A DNA stretch of 64,000 nt from Amycolatopsis anabasis (GTDB taxonomy: Bacteria > Actinomycetota > Actinomycetes > Mycobacteriales > Pseudonocardiaceae): contig NZ_VTHK01000003.1 in NCBI RefSeq assembly GCF_009765355.1, forward strand, positions 124,001-188,000, read 5' to 3'. Shown here piece by piece: positions 27,568 through 37,027 of the stretch. The notes under the pieces are model-generated. The model was not told where the DNA came from and made no database searches. It saw only the letters and a list, made by a program, of their open reading frames with translations. Each line of letters begins with the position of its first letter. Position 1 is the stretch's first letter. A program made the position numbers and the translations under genes.

Positions 27568-27890
27568 ACCTCAACCTGACCCCGATGCAGTTGCTCGCCG
27601 CGCTGGGAGTGCTGCTGGTGCTGCTGTGGGTGTGGCGCGCGTCGGCGCGCCGTGCCAAAGCGGCGGCGGATGCGGCCCGGTCGGGTGCGCGGTTGTTGTC
27701 GCTGACCGGTCGTGTGGTGGTCGGTGCGGCGGTGCTGTCTGGTGTGCAGTGGATGGCGCTGACGTATCCGGGTGCGCATTGGCTGGTGCGGGTTGCCGCG
27801 CTGGGCCTGCCCGCTCTGGTCTCGTCCTACGCGCTGACACGGGCGCTCACGGTCACGGCGGTCGAGGTCCGGCGGGGTGGTCGCCGATGA
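27564..27890 (+). CDS. Small membrane protein of the transfer operon (Spd-like)
   Basis: A 108-residue protein with an N-terminal membrane helix (MQLLAALGVLLVLLWVW), a short basic-alanine stretch, and two more hydrophobic segments (VVVGAAVLSGVQWMALTY and WLVRVAALGLPALVSSYAL). Small membrane proteins encoded just upstream of the translocase help intramycelial plasmid spread in actinomycetes. Position supports that role, but sequence alone does not prove it. Coupled by ATGA overlaps at both ends. Confidence 0.65.
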   Translation: MNLNLTPMQLLAALGVLLVLLWVWRASARRAKAAADAARSGARLLSLTGRVVVGAAVLSGVQWMALTYPGAHWLVRVAALGLPALVSSYALTRALTVTAVEVRRGGRR

Positions 27891-28549
27891 CCGCACAGAC
27901 GACGAAACGGGCCGGGACGGAATCGGTCGAACACGTTGCCGCGCAGGTGGACCGGTTGTGCTGGTCCGGGATCTTGCTCGGGCTGGCGTTCACGATGACC
28001 AATGTTCAGCAGTTCGCCGCGAACGGTGCCCCCGCGTGGTCACTGACGTGGTGTGCGGCCTGGCTGCTGGACCCGATGGTGTCGGTGGTGCTGCTGGCGA
28101 TCCTGCGGGCCGAGCAGGTCACCGCGCGGCACGGTGTTCGGACCGGTGGATGGGTGCGGGCCGCGAAGTGGTTCACGCTCACCGCAACCTATGTGATGAA
28201 CACCTGGGAGGCGTTCACGGCCGGATCACCGGCGCTGGTGGTGCTGCACTCGGTACCGCCGCTGGTGGTGTTCGTCGCCGCCGAGGCGGTGACCGACCTG
28301 CGCGACAAGCTAGGCGAGGCCATGGCGGTGGCGTTCATGAACGCCCGCCTGTCGGCAGGCGCGTCGACGCCGACCACGCGCCGGGCGGGGCGTACGTCCT
28401 TCGCGGACTACCTAGACCGGGCGCGCAAGGCGCGCACGCCGGACACCACGGTGACGCCTGCCTGGGTGCGCGAGGTAACCGGGTGCTCGAGGGGCCTGTC
28501 CTCGCGGCTGGCGGCGACCCTTGCTGCTGAGGGGGGTGGTCGTCGATGA
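27887..28549 (+). CDS. DUF2637-domain membrane protein
   Basis: A 220-residue protein with four membrane segments (SGILLGLAFTMTNVQQFA; LTWCAAWLLDPMVSVVLLAIL; WFTLTATYVMNTWEAF; LVVLHSVPPLVVFVAAEAV) and a cytosolic C-terminal domain ending in a winged-helix-like TPAWVREVTGCSRGLSSRLAATLAAE. This is the DUF2637 arrangement found next to TraB/FtsK genes in actinomycete plasmids and integrative elements. It probably assists DNA spreading or anchors the transfer complex. ATGA overlaps with both neighbours. Confidence 0.83.
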   Translation: MTAQTTKRAGTESVEHVAAQVDRLCWSGILLGLAFTMTNVQQFAANGAPAWSLTWCAAWLLDPMVSVVLLAILRAEQVTARHGVRTGGWVRAAKWFTLTATYVMNTWEAFTAGSPALVVLHSVPPLVVFVAAEAVTDLRDKLGEAMAVAFMNARLSAGASTPTTRRAGRTSFADYLDRARKARTPDTTVTPAWVREVTGCSRGLSSRLAATLAAEGGGRR

Positions 28550-30912
28550 CCACTCCGGAGAATCCGCAACAGCGGGACGGCTCTGTCCGGTCGGGACGGT
28601 CGGGCGAGTTGGTGCCTAAGGTCTACGACGGAGAGTTGGTGACCGACACGGACACCACGCCCGTGGACCGTCCGGCCGGGACCGTGGTGCGGCGCGTGGC
28701 GATCGAGTGCACCGGATATGTGGTGCGCCGGGTGCGCGAGTCGGAGCAGGTTGCGCGGTGGCGTTCGGTGGTCACGTACCGGGCGCGCAAGGCACCGCGC
28801 GACCTTGCTCGGCTGGTGTGGTTCTTGCTGCGCGGGCACGGCCGGTGGATCGCCAAAGCGTGGCACTGGGCCACACACGGCGACCTGCGGGCCGACGTGC
28901 GGGCCGCCCGGCTAGCCGGGGACCCGCAAGCCCGGCGGGAAGCACAGGAAGCCATCCGCGCGGACGCTCGGGCGCGCTGGGCCAAGCTCGGCATCGCGCT
29001 CCGCCGCACCGTGATCAGCACGGCGGTCGGGCTGGTCGTGCTGATCCTGTTGCGGCTGCTGGAAATGGTGTTCGACCGGGCATCCATGCCCGGCTGGCTG
29101 ATCACGCTCTACCAGGTGCGTGACTTCCTGGGCGCGGCGGTCGCGGCGGTGGTGCCGTGGGTGGTCACGCTCGGGCCGGTCGGCTGGATCGTGGCGGCGG
29201 TATGGGAAGGCAGGGACCGCACGCCGGGTGCGGGCTGGCTGACCCAACCCGACCGCGACGACGCGGACTCGTGGGTGGACGAAAGGATGATCTCCCGCGC
29301 GCTCGCCCATCTCGGGATCGCACCGCTCAACGCGTTCTTCAAGAACGGCGGCGAGCTGGTCTACCTCACCCCCGCGCGCAAGGACGGAGATGGAACGTTC
29401 GCGCGGGTGCGGTTGCCGCTCGGGGTCACCGCGGACATGGTGGCCGACCGCCGCAAAACCCTCGCGGCCAACCTGGGCCGCGCGTCGCTGGAGACGTGGC
29501 CGACCAAGGGCGACGAAGACGGCGTGCTCGATTTGTGGATCGCCGACAAGGGCAAGCTTGGCGGCGGCGCGGGTGAGTGGCCGTTGCTCCACGACGGGAC
29601 CGTGGACGTGTTCGAGGGTGTCCCGTTTGGACTGACGCAACGCGGGCTGGTCATCAACGCCCCGTTGATCGAGTCCAACTGGCTGACCGGTGGACGACCG
29701 GGCCAGGGCAAAACGTCGGCCGTGCGGACACTGGTGCTCGGTGCCGCGCTCGATCCGACCACGGAGTTGTGGGTGTTTGTGATGGGCGAAAGCCCCGACT
29801 TCGAACCCCTCGCGCCCAGGTTGAGCCGCTACCGGATGGGAATGGACGACAAGGTAGCCGCCGACGCCGTACAAGCCCTGCACGATCTCACCGAGGAGAT
29901 GGAACGGCGCGGCCGGACGCTGGGCGCGCAGCCCGGACAGCCACCCAAGGTGTCGCGCAAGCTCGCCGACCGGAAAGGGCTCGGGCTGCATCCGCTGGTG
30001 TGTGCGATCGACGAGTGTCACGAGTTGTTCCAGCACAAGAAGTACGGCAAGCGGGCCGAGGAGCTAGCCGTGCGGTTGATCAAGCGGGGCCGCAAGTACG
30101 GGATCATTCTGCTGCTGGCCACGCAGTCGCCGACCAAGGACAGCATCCCCAAGGAGATCACCCGCAACATCTCGTGCGGGGTGGCATTCGCGGTCGCCGA
30201 CCACATCGCCAACGACGGCCTACTCGGCGCGGGCCGCTACCGCGCGGGTATCCGCGCCACCGAGCTACGGATGAAAACCGACCGGGGTACGTGTGTCGCG
30301 GTTGGACTCACCGATGAGCCCTACGAACTGGTGCGCACCTTCTACGTGCCGTTCGAGGACGGGATCGACCTGGTAACCCCGATCGTCGCCCGCGCGATGG
30401 CGCTCCTGGCCGAGCAAGGCCGCGAACTGACCGCGACCGGCGAACCCGACACGGAGGAACCGCCGGTCGACCACCTGGCCGACATCGCACACGTGCTCGG
30501 CGGGGAGAAGCGGGTCCGCACGCAAACCGTGCTCGCCCGGCTCGCCGCGCACAACCCCGATGAGTACGAGGAGTGGACCACCCGCGACTTCGTCGCCGTG
30601 CTCCGGGAGTACGGCATCGAGCCGCGCAAGTCCGACGGGAACCGAGTCATCCGCGCCGAAGACGTCGCCGACGCGCTCACCCGACGGGCCGAAACGGGCA
30701 GGGAGGCAGACAGGGACCCGTCAGGGAGTCAGGGAGTTTTCCCTCCCGGCTCCCTGACCCAAACTCCCCGCGCTGACCTGGAGAAAGGCGGGTCAGGGAC
30801 CCTAGGGAGGGGTAGCCGGGAGACACCGGAAACCCCCCGGAATCGCGGTGCGCGGGGTCAGGGTCCGGGGTCCCTCCCTGACACGGGCGGGGGTGGTGGC
30901 CACGACGACTAA
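28546..30912 (+). CDS. traB: TraB/FtsK-SpoIIIE-type DNA translocase
   Basis: A 788-residue membrane-anchored ATPase that should pump double-stranded DNA between hyphae as a hexamer. Two membrane segments lie at about 156-176 and 194-220. The Walker A motif GGRPGQGKT is at about 383-391 and the Walker B region LVCAIDECHELF at about 484-495, followed by the FtsK-type RGRKYGIILLLATQSPTKD. The C-terminus carries a winged-helix-like region (EYEEWTTRDFVAVLREYGI, about 675-710) that would bind the element's recognition repeats, then a disordered Gly/Pro tail. Main transfer gene of the element. Confidence 0.92.
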   Translation: MTTPENPQQRDGSVRSGRSGELVPKVYDGELVTDTDTTPVDRPAGTVVRRVAIECTGYVVRRVRESEQVARWRSVVTYRARKAPRDLARLVWFLLRGHGRWIAKAWHWATHGDLRADVRAARLAGDPQARREAQEAIRADARARWAKLGIALRRTVISTAVGLVVLILLRLLEMVFDRASMPGWLITLYQVRDFLGAAVAAVVPWVVTLGPVGWIVAAVWEGRDRTPGAGWLTQPDRDDADSWVDERMISRALAHLGIAPLNAFFKNGGELVYLTPARKDGDGTFARVRLPLGVTADMVADRRKTLAANLGRASLETWPTKGDEDGVLDLWIADKGKLGGGAGEWPLLHDGTVDVFEGVPFGLTQRGLVINAPLIESNWLTGGRPGQGKTSAVRTLVLGAALDPTTELWVFVMGESPDFEPLAPRLSRYRMGMDDKVAADAVQALHDLTEEMERRGRTLGAQPGQPPKVSRKLADRKGLGLHPLVCAIDECHELFQHKKYGKRAEELAVRLIKRGRKYGIILLLATQSPTKDSIPKEITRNISCGVAFAVADHIANDGLLGAGRYRAGIRATELRMKTDRGTCVAVGLTDEPYELVRTFYVPFEDGIDLVTPIVARAMALLAEQGRELTATGEPDTEEPPVDHLADIAHVLGGEKRVRTQTVLARLAAHNPDEYEEWTTRDFVAVLREYGIEPRKSDGNRVIRAEDVADALTRRAETGREADRDPSGSQGVFPPGSLTQTPRADLEKGGSGTLGRGSRETPETPRNRGARGQGPGSLPDTGGGGGHDD

Positions 30913-31330
30913 CCAGCCACCGACCACCCCCACCCCTACCCGGAGTCAAGGAAGTAGCGATGATCAACAAGTTCACGAGCGGGGAGCAGATCCCGAGAGC
31001 CACGGCGGCAACCGGCAACGGCCGGTCTCCACCCCGGGCGAGCATGGCGGCACGGAGGACACCAGCACTCAGAGCGTCCGGGTGCCGCAGCCGCGACGGG
31101 GCGACGGACGCGACGGCACCGTAGCGCGGTCCCAGACGGCCGTAGGACGCACGAAGGGGGGTGATCCCGACTCATCCCGGTACCAACAACGGACGATCGC
31201 TCCGGCGACGCTCACGGCAAGCCCAGACGGCGCGCTGTGGGTCACCGTTGACGGCGCGGATGTCCGGCAGTTGGCCGCCAGGGTTAGCGCGGTGTGCGAC
31301 GTGCTGAACCCGTCACAGCCACCCCGGTAA
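30896..31330 (+). CDS. Element-encoded hypothetical protein downstream of traB
   Basis: A 144-residue frame from GTG at 30896 (17-nt overlap with traB). The first 90 residues are polar and low-complexity, rich in Gln, Gly, Arg and Thr. The C-terminal 45 look folded (TIAPATLTASPDGALWVTVDGADVRQLAARVSAVCDVL). An ATG at 30960 with AAGGAAG upstream begins a different 55-codon frame with no protein-like composition, so I prefer the longer frame, with the start uncertain. No family recognised. Confidence 0.45.
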   Translation: MATTTNQPPTTPTPTRSQGSSDDQQVHERGADPESHGGNRQRPVSTPGEHGGTEDTSTQSVRVPQPRRGDGRDGTVARSQTAVGRTKGGDPDSSRYQQRTIAPATLTASPDGALWVTVDGADVRQLAARVSAVCDVLNPSQPPR

Positions 31331-31366
31331 CGACCCGTCAACCGGGTTGGTGGTTGCTCGGCTGGC

Positions 31367-31416
31367 CCCAACGACAGAACCCCTCCACCACGTGGTGGAG
31401 GGGTTCTGTCGTTGGG
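31367..31416. terminator. 50-bp perfect palindrome between convergent element genes
   Basis: Two 25-nt arms with no spacer at all, centred on CACG/CGTG at 31391-31392. Each arm runs CCCAACGACAGAACC onward. It lies between the 3' ends of the last rightward gene and the serine integrase, so a bidirectional terminator is the simplest reading, although the perfection and length are unusual. Confidence 0.75.
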
Positions 31417-31426
31417 TTGACCGAGT

Positions 31427-33040
31427 TTAGTTCTCGTCCGCGTTCGTTGTCTGGTCGAGTAGGTCTGTGATCTCTACCGTCTCGCCAGCATCGGCGGTCC
31501 GGTCGTACCATTCGGCGACTTCCGGCATTGCTTCCCGCCAACCGTCCGGCAGACGCCAGCGAGCCGACCACGTGCCATCGGGCCGTTTCTGTACCGCGAA
31601 CTGGAACCCCAATTCAATCCACCTCAAGCGCCGGTCTTCCGACGACATTCCTTCTAGCTCTTCCTGCCAGGTCCGGTCGGTCGGAACCCATTGCACACCG
31701 CCCGGGTCGGCTGGAAGCGCCCTAAGCATGTCGATATCGGCCAGAATCTTAGCCCCGTCGTCCATAATCCGCCGCCGGTCTTCCGGCAACTTAGCCCGCG
31801 CAACCCCGGCCATCAGCTTGCCGTATTCCCGTTCCAGCTTCGCGATTTCGTTCGCATGGTTGGTTGGCGGCAACACAATACGCTCCCGAACCGGAACCAT
31901 CGCAAAGATCTTGTAGAAAGCCTGCTCGGCCAACGGTTCTATTTGGTCCGCCCGCATGGACGGACCGTGTTTACGTGTCGGGCAATGCCAGTAGTGATTT
32001 TCGTACCTGGCAACAGTTCCATCCTTGCGGGTTCGTTTCGAGGTCGTTAATTGGTGCCACAGGGGCTCAAGGCATTCCGGGCACACCAGGACCCCGGAGA
32101 ACGGGTAAGGCTGATTGCTGCCGCGTGTCTTCCGTCGCGCCTTTTCATCCAGCCGGGCGGAGATCTCCGCCTGTTCCGCAGGTTCGAAAATTCCGAACTC
32201 CACCAGGTCCGAGTGCTCCAGCAAGCGACGGAGCGGGGTGGTTGTCCATTCGTATCCCTTGAGTTCGACCGTTGCGGAGTCTTCCCCCCGCCGTTCCGCC
32301 GCGAGCTGCAATTGCCTGTCTCGTGGGGACACGACCTTGTTTTCCGTCAACCAGTCGCACATCTCGGTAAGACTCTTTCCTGTCCGCGCCATCTTGGAAA
32401 GCTTGTGCAGAATCTTGACCGCGTACGGATCAAGACCGAGAATCCAGCCACCCCCGGGCAACTCGACCGGCATGGTTCCATAAATGTGACCTTCCCCTGC
32501 CCAACGACCCGCTTCCTTAAGTCTCGCTTTCGCGTCACGGAAACGCTCTTTCATCCGTTCGCGTTCCATACGGGCGAACGCCGCAATCAGCGTGATCATG
32601 AACTCAGCCATCGAGTTACTGGAGTCGATACCTTCCGCAATGCAGACTAGCCGCTTCCCCCGAGCCCTTAGCCATTCCAGCAAGGTAAGCGCGTCCATCA
32701 CGTTGCGAACCAACCGATCTAGCTTGGAAACAACCAACGTTTTCCACGGCATCGGGGGCGCATCGGACAGCCAAACCTTGAGCCCGTCACGCTTGTGGGG
32801 TTCCAAGTCCCCGGAAACGTGCAAGTCTTCCACGGTTTCGACAATCGGAACGCCATAAGCATTTGTCCATCGGTGCGTCTCGCGCGTCTGAACCTCGCTG
32901 GACGTGCTCTCGTCCGAAAAATGCGACTGCCGGATATAGCACAACGCAGCGTCGTCGTCCGGGGTGAACGGGACGACGGGTTGCCGGTCGCTAGCTTGCT
33001 TCTTCAACCGCCGCCGTTTCCGGGGTGCAGATGCGCTCAT
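31427..33040 (-). CDS. int: Large serine integrase
   Basis: A 537-residue serine recombinase. The catalytic domain has the nucleophile in CYIRQS (Ser39), then LVVSKLDRLVRN and the E-helix region AEFMITLIAAFARMERERMKERF. The recombinase domain follows (GHIYGTMPVELPGGGWILGLDPYAV). A zinc ribbon uses C320, C323 and C353, and a coiled-coil motif precedes a C-terminal tail. It reads leftward from ATG at 33040, 60 nt from the right attachment core, the usual integrase-next-to-att layout. It should integrate attP into phoD and, with a directionality factor, excise. The longer open frame upstream is chance and crosses the phoD fragment. Confidence 0.93.
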   Translation of the reverse strand: MSASAPRKRRRLKKQASDRQPVVPFTPDDDAALCYIRQSHFSDESTSSEVQTRETHRWTNAYGVPIVETVEDLHVSGDLEPHKRDGLKVWLSDAPPMPWKTLVVSKLDRLVRNVMDALTLLEWLRARGKRLVCIAEGIDSSNSMAEFMITLIAAFARMERERMKERFRDAKARLKEAGRWAGEGHIYGTMPVELPGGGWILGLDPYAVKILHKLSKMARTGKSLTEMCDWLTENKVVSPRDRQLQLAAERRGEDSATVELKGYEWTTTPLRRLLEHSDLVEFGIFEPAEQAEISARLDEKARRKTRGSNQPYPFSGVLVCPECLEPLWHQLTTSKRTRKDGTVARYENHYWHCPTRKHGPSMRADQIEPLAEQAFYKIFAMVPVRERIVLPPTNHANEIAKLEREYGKLMAGVARAKLPEDRRRIMDDGAKILADIDMLRALPADPGGVQWVPTDRTWQEELEGMSSEDRRLRWIELGFQFAVQKRPDGTWSARWRLPDGWREAMPEVAEWYDRTADAGETVEITDLLDQTTNADEN

Positions 33041-33074
33041 GGTCGGTATCCTCGCTGGTAGACGCCTGTATCGA

Positions 33075-33125
33075 GTGTAGTTGGTTGACCCACTTGGTGG
33101 GACCACGAGACCGAGAACAACTGGG
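33075..33125. other. attR of the integrative element
   Basis: Right junction: element half-site 33075-33100, the GA at 33101-33102, then phoD sequence resuming as GACCACGAGACC. The half-site matches the inverted left-end half-site at 21 of 26 positions. Confidence 0.8.
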
Positions 33126-33937
33126 CCGACGAGATCCCGGAAGCCAAGTCCGAGACGCCGGGCGCCGCGTTCCTCGAGCGCCGCAAGGCCGCCTTCCAGG
33201 CGTACTACGAGAACATGCCGCTGCGCCGCTCCGCGAAACCGCACGGCATCGACATGCGGCTGTACCGGCGCCTGCACTGGGGCGAACTGGCCACCTTCCA
33301 CATGCTCGACACCCGCCAGTACCGCGACGACCAGGCCTGCGGCGACGGCGTCAAGGCCGGCTGCGACGCCCGCCTCGACCCGGCCCGGTCGATCACCGGC
33401 GCGGAGCAGGAACGCTGGATCGTCGACGGCTTCAACTCCTCGACCGCGCGCTGGGACGTGCTCGGCCAGCAGGTGTTCTTCGCCCAGATCGACCTCACCC
33501 CGGGCGCCGCCGAGGGCTACAACATGGACGCCTGGGACGGGTACAAGGCCAACCGCGACCGGATCGCGAAGGCGATGGGCCACTCGCGGGTCCGCAACGG
33601 GGTCGTGCTCACCGGGGACGTGCACCGGCACTGGGCGGCGGAGATCAAGGAGACCTACGGGTCCCCGGATTCCCGGGGCGTGGGCACCGAGTTCATCACC
33701 ACGTCGATCACCAGTGGCCAGGACGGCAACGACGATCCGAACCAGGCGGTCCTGGACGAGAACCCGCACGTGAAGTTCCACAAGAACCGGCGCGGCTACA
33801 TCCGGACCCGGTTCACCGCCAACGAGCTGCGCGCCGACTACCGGACGCTGCCGTACGTCACCAAACCCGGGGCGGCCGCCGAGACCGCGGCGAGCTTCGT
33901 GGTGGAGGACCGCAAGCCGATCCTGAACCGGGTCTGA
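33101..33937 (+). pseudogene. phoD: 3' part of the split PhoD-type alkaline phosphatase gene
   Basis: In frame with the left fragment, the sequence resumes at DHETENNWADEIPEAKSETPG and continues through the conserved phosphatase core (YRRLHWGELATFHMLDTRQYR, FNSSTARWDVLGQQVFFAQ, GVVLTGDVHRHWA with metal-binding His residues, and EFITTSITS) to the stop at 33937. An in-frame stop lies at 33086-33088 inside the element and there is no start codon until an ATG at 33215, so this part is not expected to make an active enzyme. Rejoining at the 8-bp core rebuilds VWDDHETENNW without loss of a base. Confidence 0.92.
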
Positions 33938-34067
33938 TCCGCGCTCGCGGGTGCGTCCGGCGGCCCGGACGCGCCCGCGGGGTCCGGCAGACGGCCGAAT
34001 CGTCACACCGGCGGTGAGTTTCTTGTTAGGTTCTGGCCAAACCGAACAAGAAACCCAGGGGGCCGAC

Positions 34068-35984
34068 TTGTCCCGTCGCTCGTTCCTCCGCCGCACGGCC
34101 GCGTTCGCCGCGCCCGTGCTGGCCACCGGATTACTCGTCGTGGCGCCCGCGCAGGCGGTGCCCGGCGATCAGCAACGCCAGCACGACTTCGCCGCCGCGG
34201 CGGCCGAGTTCGGAGTGCCGGAAAGCGTGCTGCTCGGCGTCTCGTTCCTCGAATCGCGCTGGGACTACAACGCGGGCACGCCGAGCACCGGCGCCGGATA
34301 CGGCCCGATGCACCTCACCGACGTGCGCGCCGCGGGCTCGGGCAGCCATCACGACGAGGGCGACGAGGATCCCCGCGGGGACGACGCCCGGCCCGCGAAG
34401 CATCCGCACGACCCCGGCCCGGCGACGCCCGTCCCCGGGTTGCAGACGATCGACCTCGCGTCGTCGCTGACCGGGGTGACCCCGGACGTCCTGCGCACCG
34501 ATCCGGCGCAGAACATCCGCGGCGGGGCGGCCGTGCTCGCCGACTACCAGCGGCGGCTCGGCGCGCGGAGCGATTCACCGGCGGGCTGGTACGGCGCGGT
34601 CGCCCGGTACAGCGGGGCCGGGGACACCGCCGCCGCGGCCGCGTTCGCCGACGAGGTGTTCGCGACACTGGCCTCCGGCGTCGCCCGCAGGACCGACGAC
34701 GGCCAGTCGCTGCGCCTGCCGCCCGCGCCGGGACTCACGCCGCACCGCGACCAGCTCGCCGCCCTCGGGCTCCGGGCGACGGATCAGTCCACTGTGGAGT
34801 GTCCGCGCGGCATCTCGTGCGAATCGGTTCCCGCGCCGTACCAGGAAATCCCCGGCGGCTACGGCAACCACGACCTGGCGAACCGCCCGGACAGCCAGAA
34901 GATCGAGTACATCGTCATCCACGACACCGAGGGCACCTGGGACGGCGTGCTCAAGGCCGTGCAGGATCCGAAGTACGTGAGCTGGCACTACACCCTGCGC
35001 TCGGCCGACGGGCACATCGCGCAGCACGTGCCGACCAAGGACGTCCCCTGGCACGCCGGGAACTGGTACGTGAACTCGAAGTCGATCGGCCTGGAGCACG
35101 AGGGGTTCGCGGCGAAGGGCACCTGGTACACCGAGGCGATGTACCGCACCTCGGCGAAACTGGTGCGTTACCTCGCCGCGAAGTACCGGATCCCGTTGGA
35201 CCGCAAGCACATTCTCGGCCACGACAACGTGCCGGGCACCACGCCCGCGACGATCAAGGGCATGCACTGGGACCCGGGCCCGTACTGGGACTGGGCGCAC
35301 TACTTCGACCTGCTCGGCGCGCCGCTGCCGGGCTCGGACCGGCCGATCCACGACGTGGTCACGGTGAATCCGGACTTCGCGTCGAACCGGCCCGCGTTCA
35401 CCGGTTGCGAGAAGCCCGGTGAACCGTGCCCGCCGCGCGGTTCGGCGTCGGTGATCCTGCACACCGAACCGCGCGCGGACGCCCCGCTGCTGACCGACGC
35501 CGGGCTGCACCCCGACGGATCGCCCACCACGATGGCGATTTCCGATCACGGCAGCCGGGCCGAGGCGGGCCAGCAGTACGCGGTGGCCGAGGTGCGCGGC
35601 GACTGGACCGCGATCTGGTACCTGGGCCAGAAAGGCTGGTTCCACAACCCGCCCGGGGCGCGGACCGCGCGGCCGTCGTTCGGGCTGGTCGCCGAGCCGA
35701 AGCCGGGCCTGGCCACCGTCCCCGTCTACGGCCGCGCGTACCCGGAGCCGGAGGCGTACCCGCCGAACATCCCGGTGCAGCAGCTCGCGCCGCTGCCGTA
35801 CCCGTTCGCGGCGGGGCAGCGCTACTCCGCGGGGACACCCGTGGCGCCCGAGTACTACTGGACGAACTTCGACGCGTCCCGGAACAAGGTGGTCCGGGGC
35901 AAGACGCGGTACGTGGAGATCCAGCTCGGGCACCGGGTCGCCTACGTCAAGGCCGACGACGTCCGGCTGGTGCCCGCGTTCTAG
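34068..35984 (+). CDS. Tat-exported N-acetylmuramoyl-L-alanine amidase
   Basis: A 638-residue exported cell-wall hydrolase. TTG at 34068, with AGGGGG upstream, gives a Tat signal at once ([18 protein letters not shown], cleavage near AQA). The N-terminal domain ([27 protein letters not shown]) resembles a lytic transglycosylase fold with a Glu. The amidase_2 domain follows ([57 protein letters not shown]) with the zinc ligands His, His and Asp. The C-terminal part has SH3-like strands. It cuts the bond between MurNAc and the stem peptide. A possible -10 (TAGGTT at 34026) lies upstream. Confidence 0.87.
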   Translation: MSRRSFLRRTAAFAAPVLATGLLVVAPAQAVPGDQQRQHDFAAAAAEFGVPESVLLGVSFLESRWDYNAGTPSTGAGYGPMHLTDVRAAGSGSHHDEGDEDPRGDDARPAKHPHDPGPATPVPGLQTIDLASSLTGVTPDVLRTDPAQNIRGGAAVLADYQRRLGARSDSPAGWYGAVARYSGAGDTAAAAAFADEVFATLASGVARRTDDGQSLRLPPAPGLTPHRDQLAALGLRATDQSTVECPRGISCESVPAPYQEIPGGYGNHDLANRPDSQKIEYIVIHDTEGTWDGVLKAVQDPKYVSWHYTLRSADGHIAQHVPTKDVPWHAGNWYVNSKSIGLEHEGFAAKGTWYTEAMYRTSAKLVRYLAAKYRIPLDRKHILGHDNVPGTTPATIKGMHWDPGPYWDWAHYFDLLGAPLPGSDRPIHDVVTVNPDFASNRPAFTGCEKPGEPCPPRGSASVILHTEPRADAPLLTDAGLHPDGSPTTMAISDHGSRAEAGQQYAVAEVRGDWTAIWYLGQKGWFHNPPGARTARPSFGLVAEPKPGLATVPVYGRAYPEPEAYPPNIPVQQLAPLPYPFAAGQRYSAGTPVAPEYYWTNFDASRNKVVRGKTRYVEIQLGHRVAYVKADDVRLVPAF

Positions 35985-37027
35985 ACGGACACCGTCGACA
36001 CGGGGAGCGCCGGGTTGGCCGAGATGTCCAAACTGGACTCCGGCCGCCCGGCCGCGACCACGTGCGCGCCGAGCGCGGCGATCATCGCGCCGTTGTCCGT
36101 GCACAGGCGGGGCCGCGGAACGCGCAGTTCGACGCCCGCCGCGGCACAGCGTTCGCGGGCCAGGGCGGACAGCCGCGAGTTCGCGGCGACACCGCCGGAG
36201 ATCACCAGCGTGCCGATGCCCGATTCGCGCGCGGCGCGCACGGCTTTCGCGGTGAGCACGTCGGCGACGGCCTCCTGGAACGAGGCCGCGACATCGGGCA
36301 CCGGGACCGGCTCGCCCCGGCGCTGCGCGCCCTCCACCCAGCGGGCGACCGCGGTTTTCAGGCCGGAGAAGGAGAAGTCGAACTTCGCGTCGCGCGGGCC
36401 GGTCATGCCGCGGGGAAACGCGATCGCGGCCGGATCGCCGTCCGCGGCAGCCTTGTCGATCGGCGGCCCGCCGGGATAGGGCAGTTCGAGCAGCCGCGCC
36501 ACCTTGTCGTACGCCTCCCCGGCCGCGTCGTCCACTGTGGACCCGAGTTCGGTGATCGAGGAAGCCAGGTCGTCCACGCGGAGCAGCTGGGTGTGCCCGC
36601 CGGAGACCAGCAGCGCGAGGCACGGTGCGGGCAGCGGGCCGTGCTGCAGGGTGTCCACGGCGATGTGCCCGGCGAGGTGGTTGACCCCGTAGAGGGGAAC
36701 GCCGAGCGCGGCCGCGTAGGCCTTGGCGGCGGACACCCCGACCAGCAGGGCGCCGGCCAGTCCGGGCCCGGCGGTCACCGCGATGGCGTCCACATCGGAC
36801 AGTTTCAGCGCGGCCTTCTCGAAGGCGCGCCGCGTGGTGGGCACCATCGCTTCCAGGTGCGCGCGGCTGGCGACCTCCGGCACCACGCCGCCGAACCGGG
36901 CGTGCTGCTCGACGCTGGACGCCACCTCGTCGGCGAGCAGTTCGACCGTGCCGTCGTCGTGCAGCCGGACCAGGCCGACGCCGGTCTCGTCGCAGGAACT
37001 CTCGATGCCCATGATGATCCGGGACAT
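35981..37027 (-). CDS. tsaD: tRNA N6-adenosine threonylcarbamoyltransferase TsaD
   Basis: Transfers the threonylcarbamoyl group to A37 of ANN-decoding tRNAs (t6A), with TsaB and TsaE. The 348-residue protein has the Kae1/TsaD metal motif (VNHLAGH), the ASKHA nucleotide motifs ([49 protein letters not shown]) and the late TDNGAMIA. Start ATG at 37027 overlaps the rimI stop by one base (TGATG), so translation is coupled. The 3' end overlaps the convergent amidase gene by 4 nt. Confidence 0.96.
   Translation of the reverse strand: MSRIIMGIESSCDETGVGLVRLHDDGTVELLADEVASSVEQHARFGGVVPEVASRAHLEAMVPTTRRAFEKAALKLSDVDAIAVTAGPGLAGALLVGVSAAKAYAAALGVPLYGVNHLAGHIAVDTLQHGPLPAPCLALLVSGGHTQLLRVDDLASSITELGSTVDDAAGEAYDKVARLLELPYPGGPPIDKAAADGDPAAIAFPRGMTGPRDAKFDFSFSGLKTAVARWVEGAQRRGEPVPVPDVAASFQEAVADVLTAKAVRAARESGIGTLVISGGVAANSRLSALARERCAAAGVELRVPRPRLCTDNGAMIAALGAHVVAAGRPESSLDISANPALPVSTVSV

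Larger units (their letters stand above)
23410..33108. mobile_element. Actinomycete integrative element (AICE-like) inserted in phoD
   Basis: A 9.7-kb insertion bounded by the 8-bp direct repeat GACCACGA (23410-23417 and 33101-33108). It carries a large serine integrase next to the right end, an excisionase-like protein, a WhiB-like regulator, a DUF2637 membrane protein and a TraB/FtsK-type DNA translocase, the combination used by actinomycete elements that transfer double-stranded DNA between mycelia. No replication initiator (RepSA, RepAM or primase-polymerase) is recognisable. Several genes are visibly lower in GC than the host, and the host's palindromic repeats are absent inside. Precise excision would restore the phosphatase reading frame. 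Confidence 0.93.

Noticed and set aside
30960..31125. 55-codon frame from ATG at 30960 with an AAGGAAG site
   Set aside because: Its composition is not protein-like (Arg/Ala/Ser run-on), while the overlapping frame ends in a folded-looking domain; kept only as an alternative start context.
23410..33108. tRNA gene as the integration target
   Set aside because: No tRNA is seen at either junction; both flanks are coding sequence of one phosphatase gene and the recombinase is of the serine type.
31427..34126. 899-codon frame including the integrase
   Set aside because: The part upstream of 33040 crosses the right attachment site and runs antisense through phoD; the ATG at 33040 with a GAGG site fits serine integrase N-termini.
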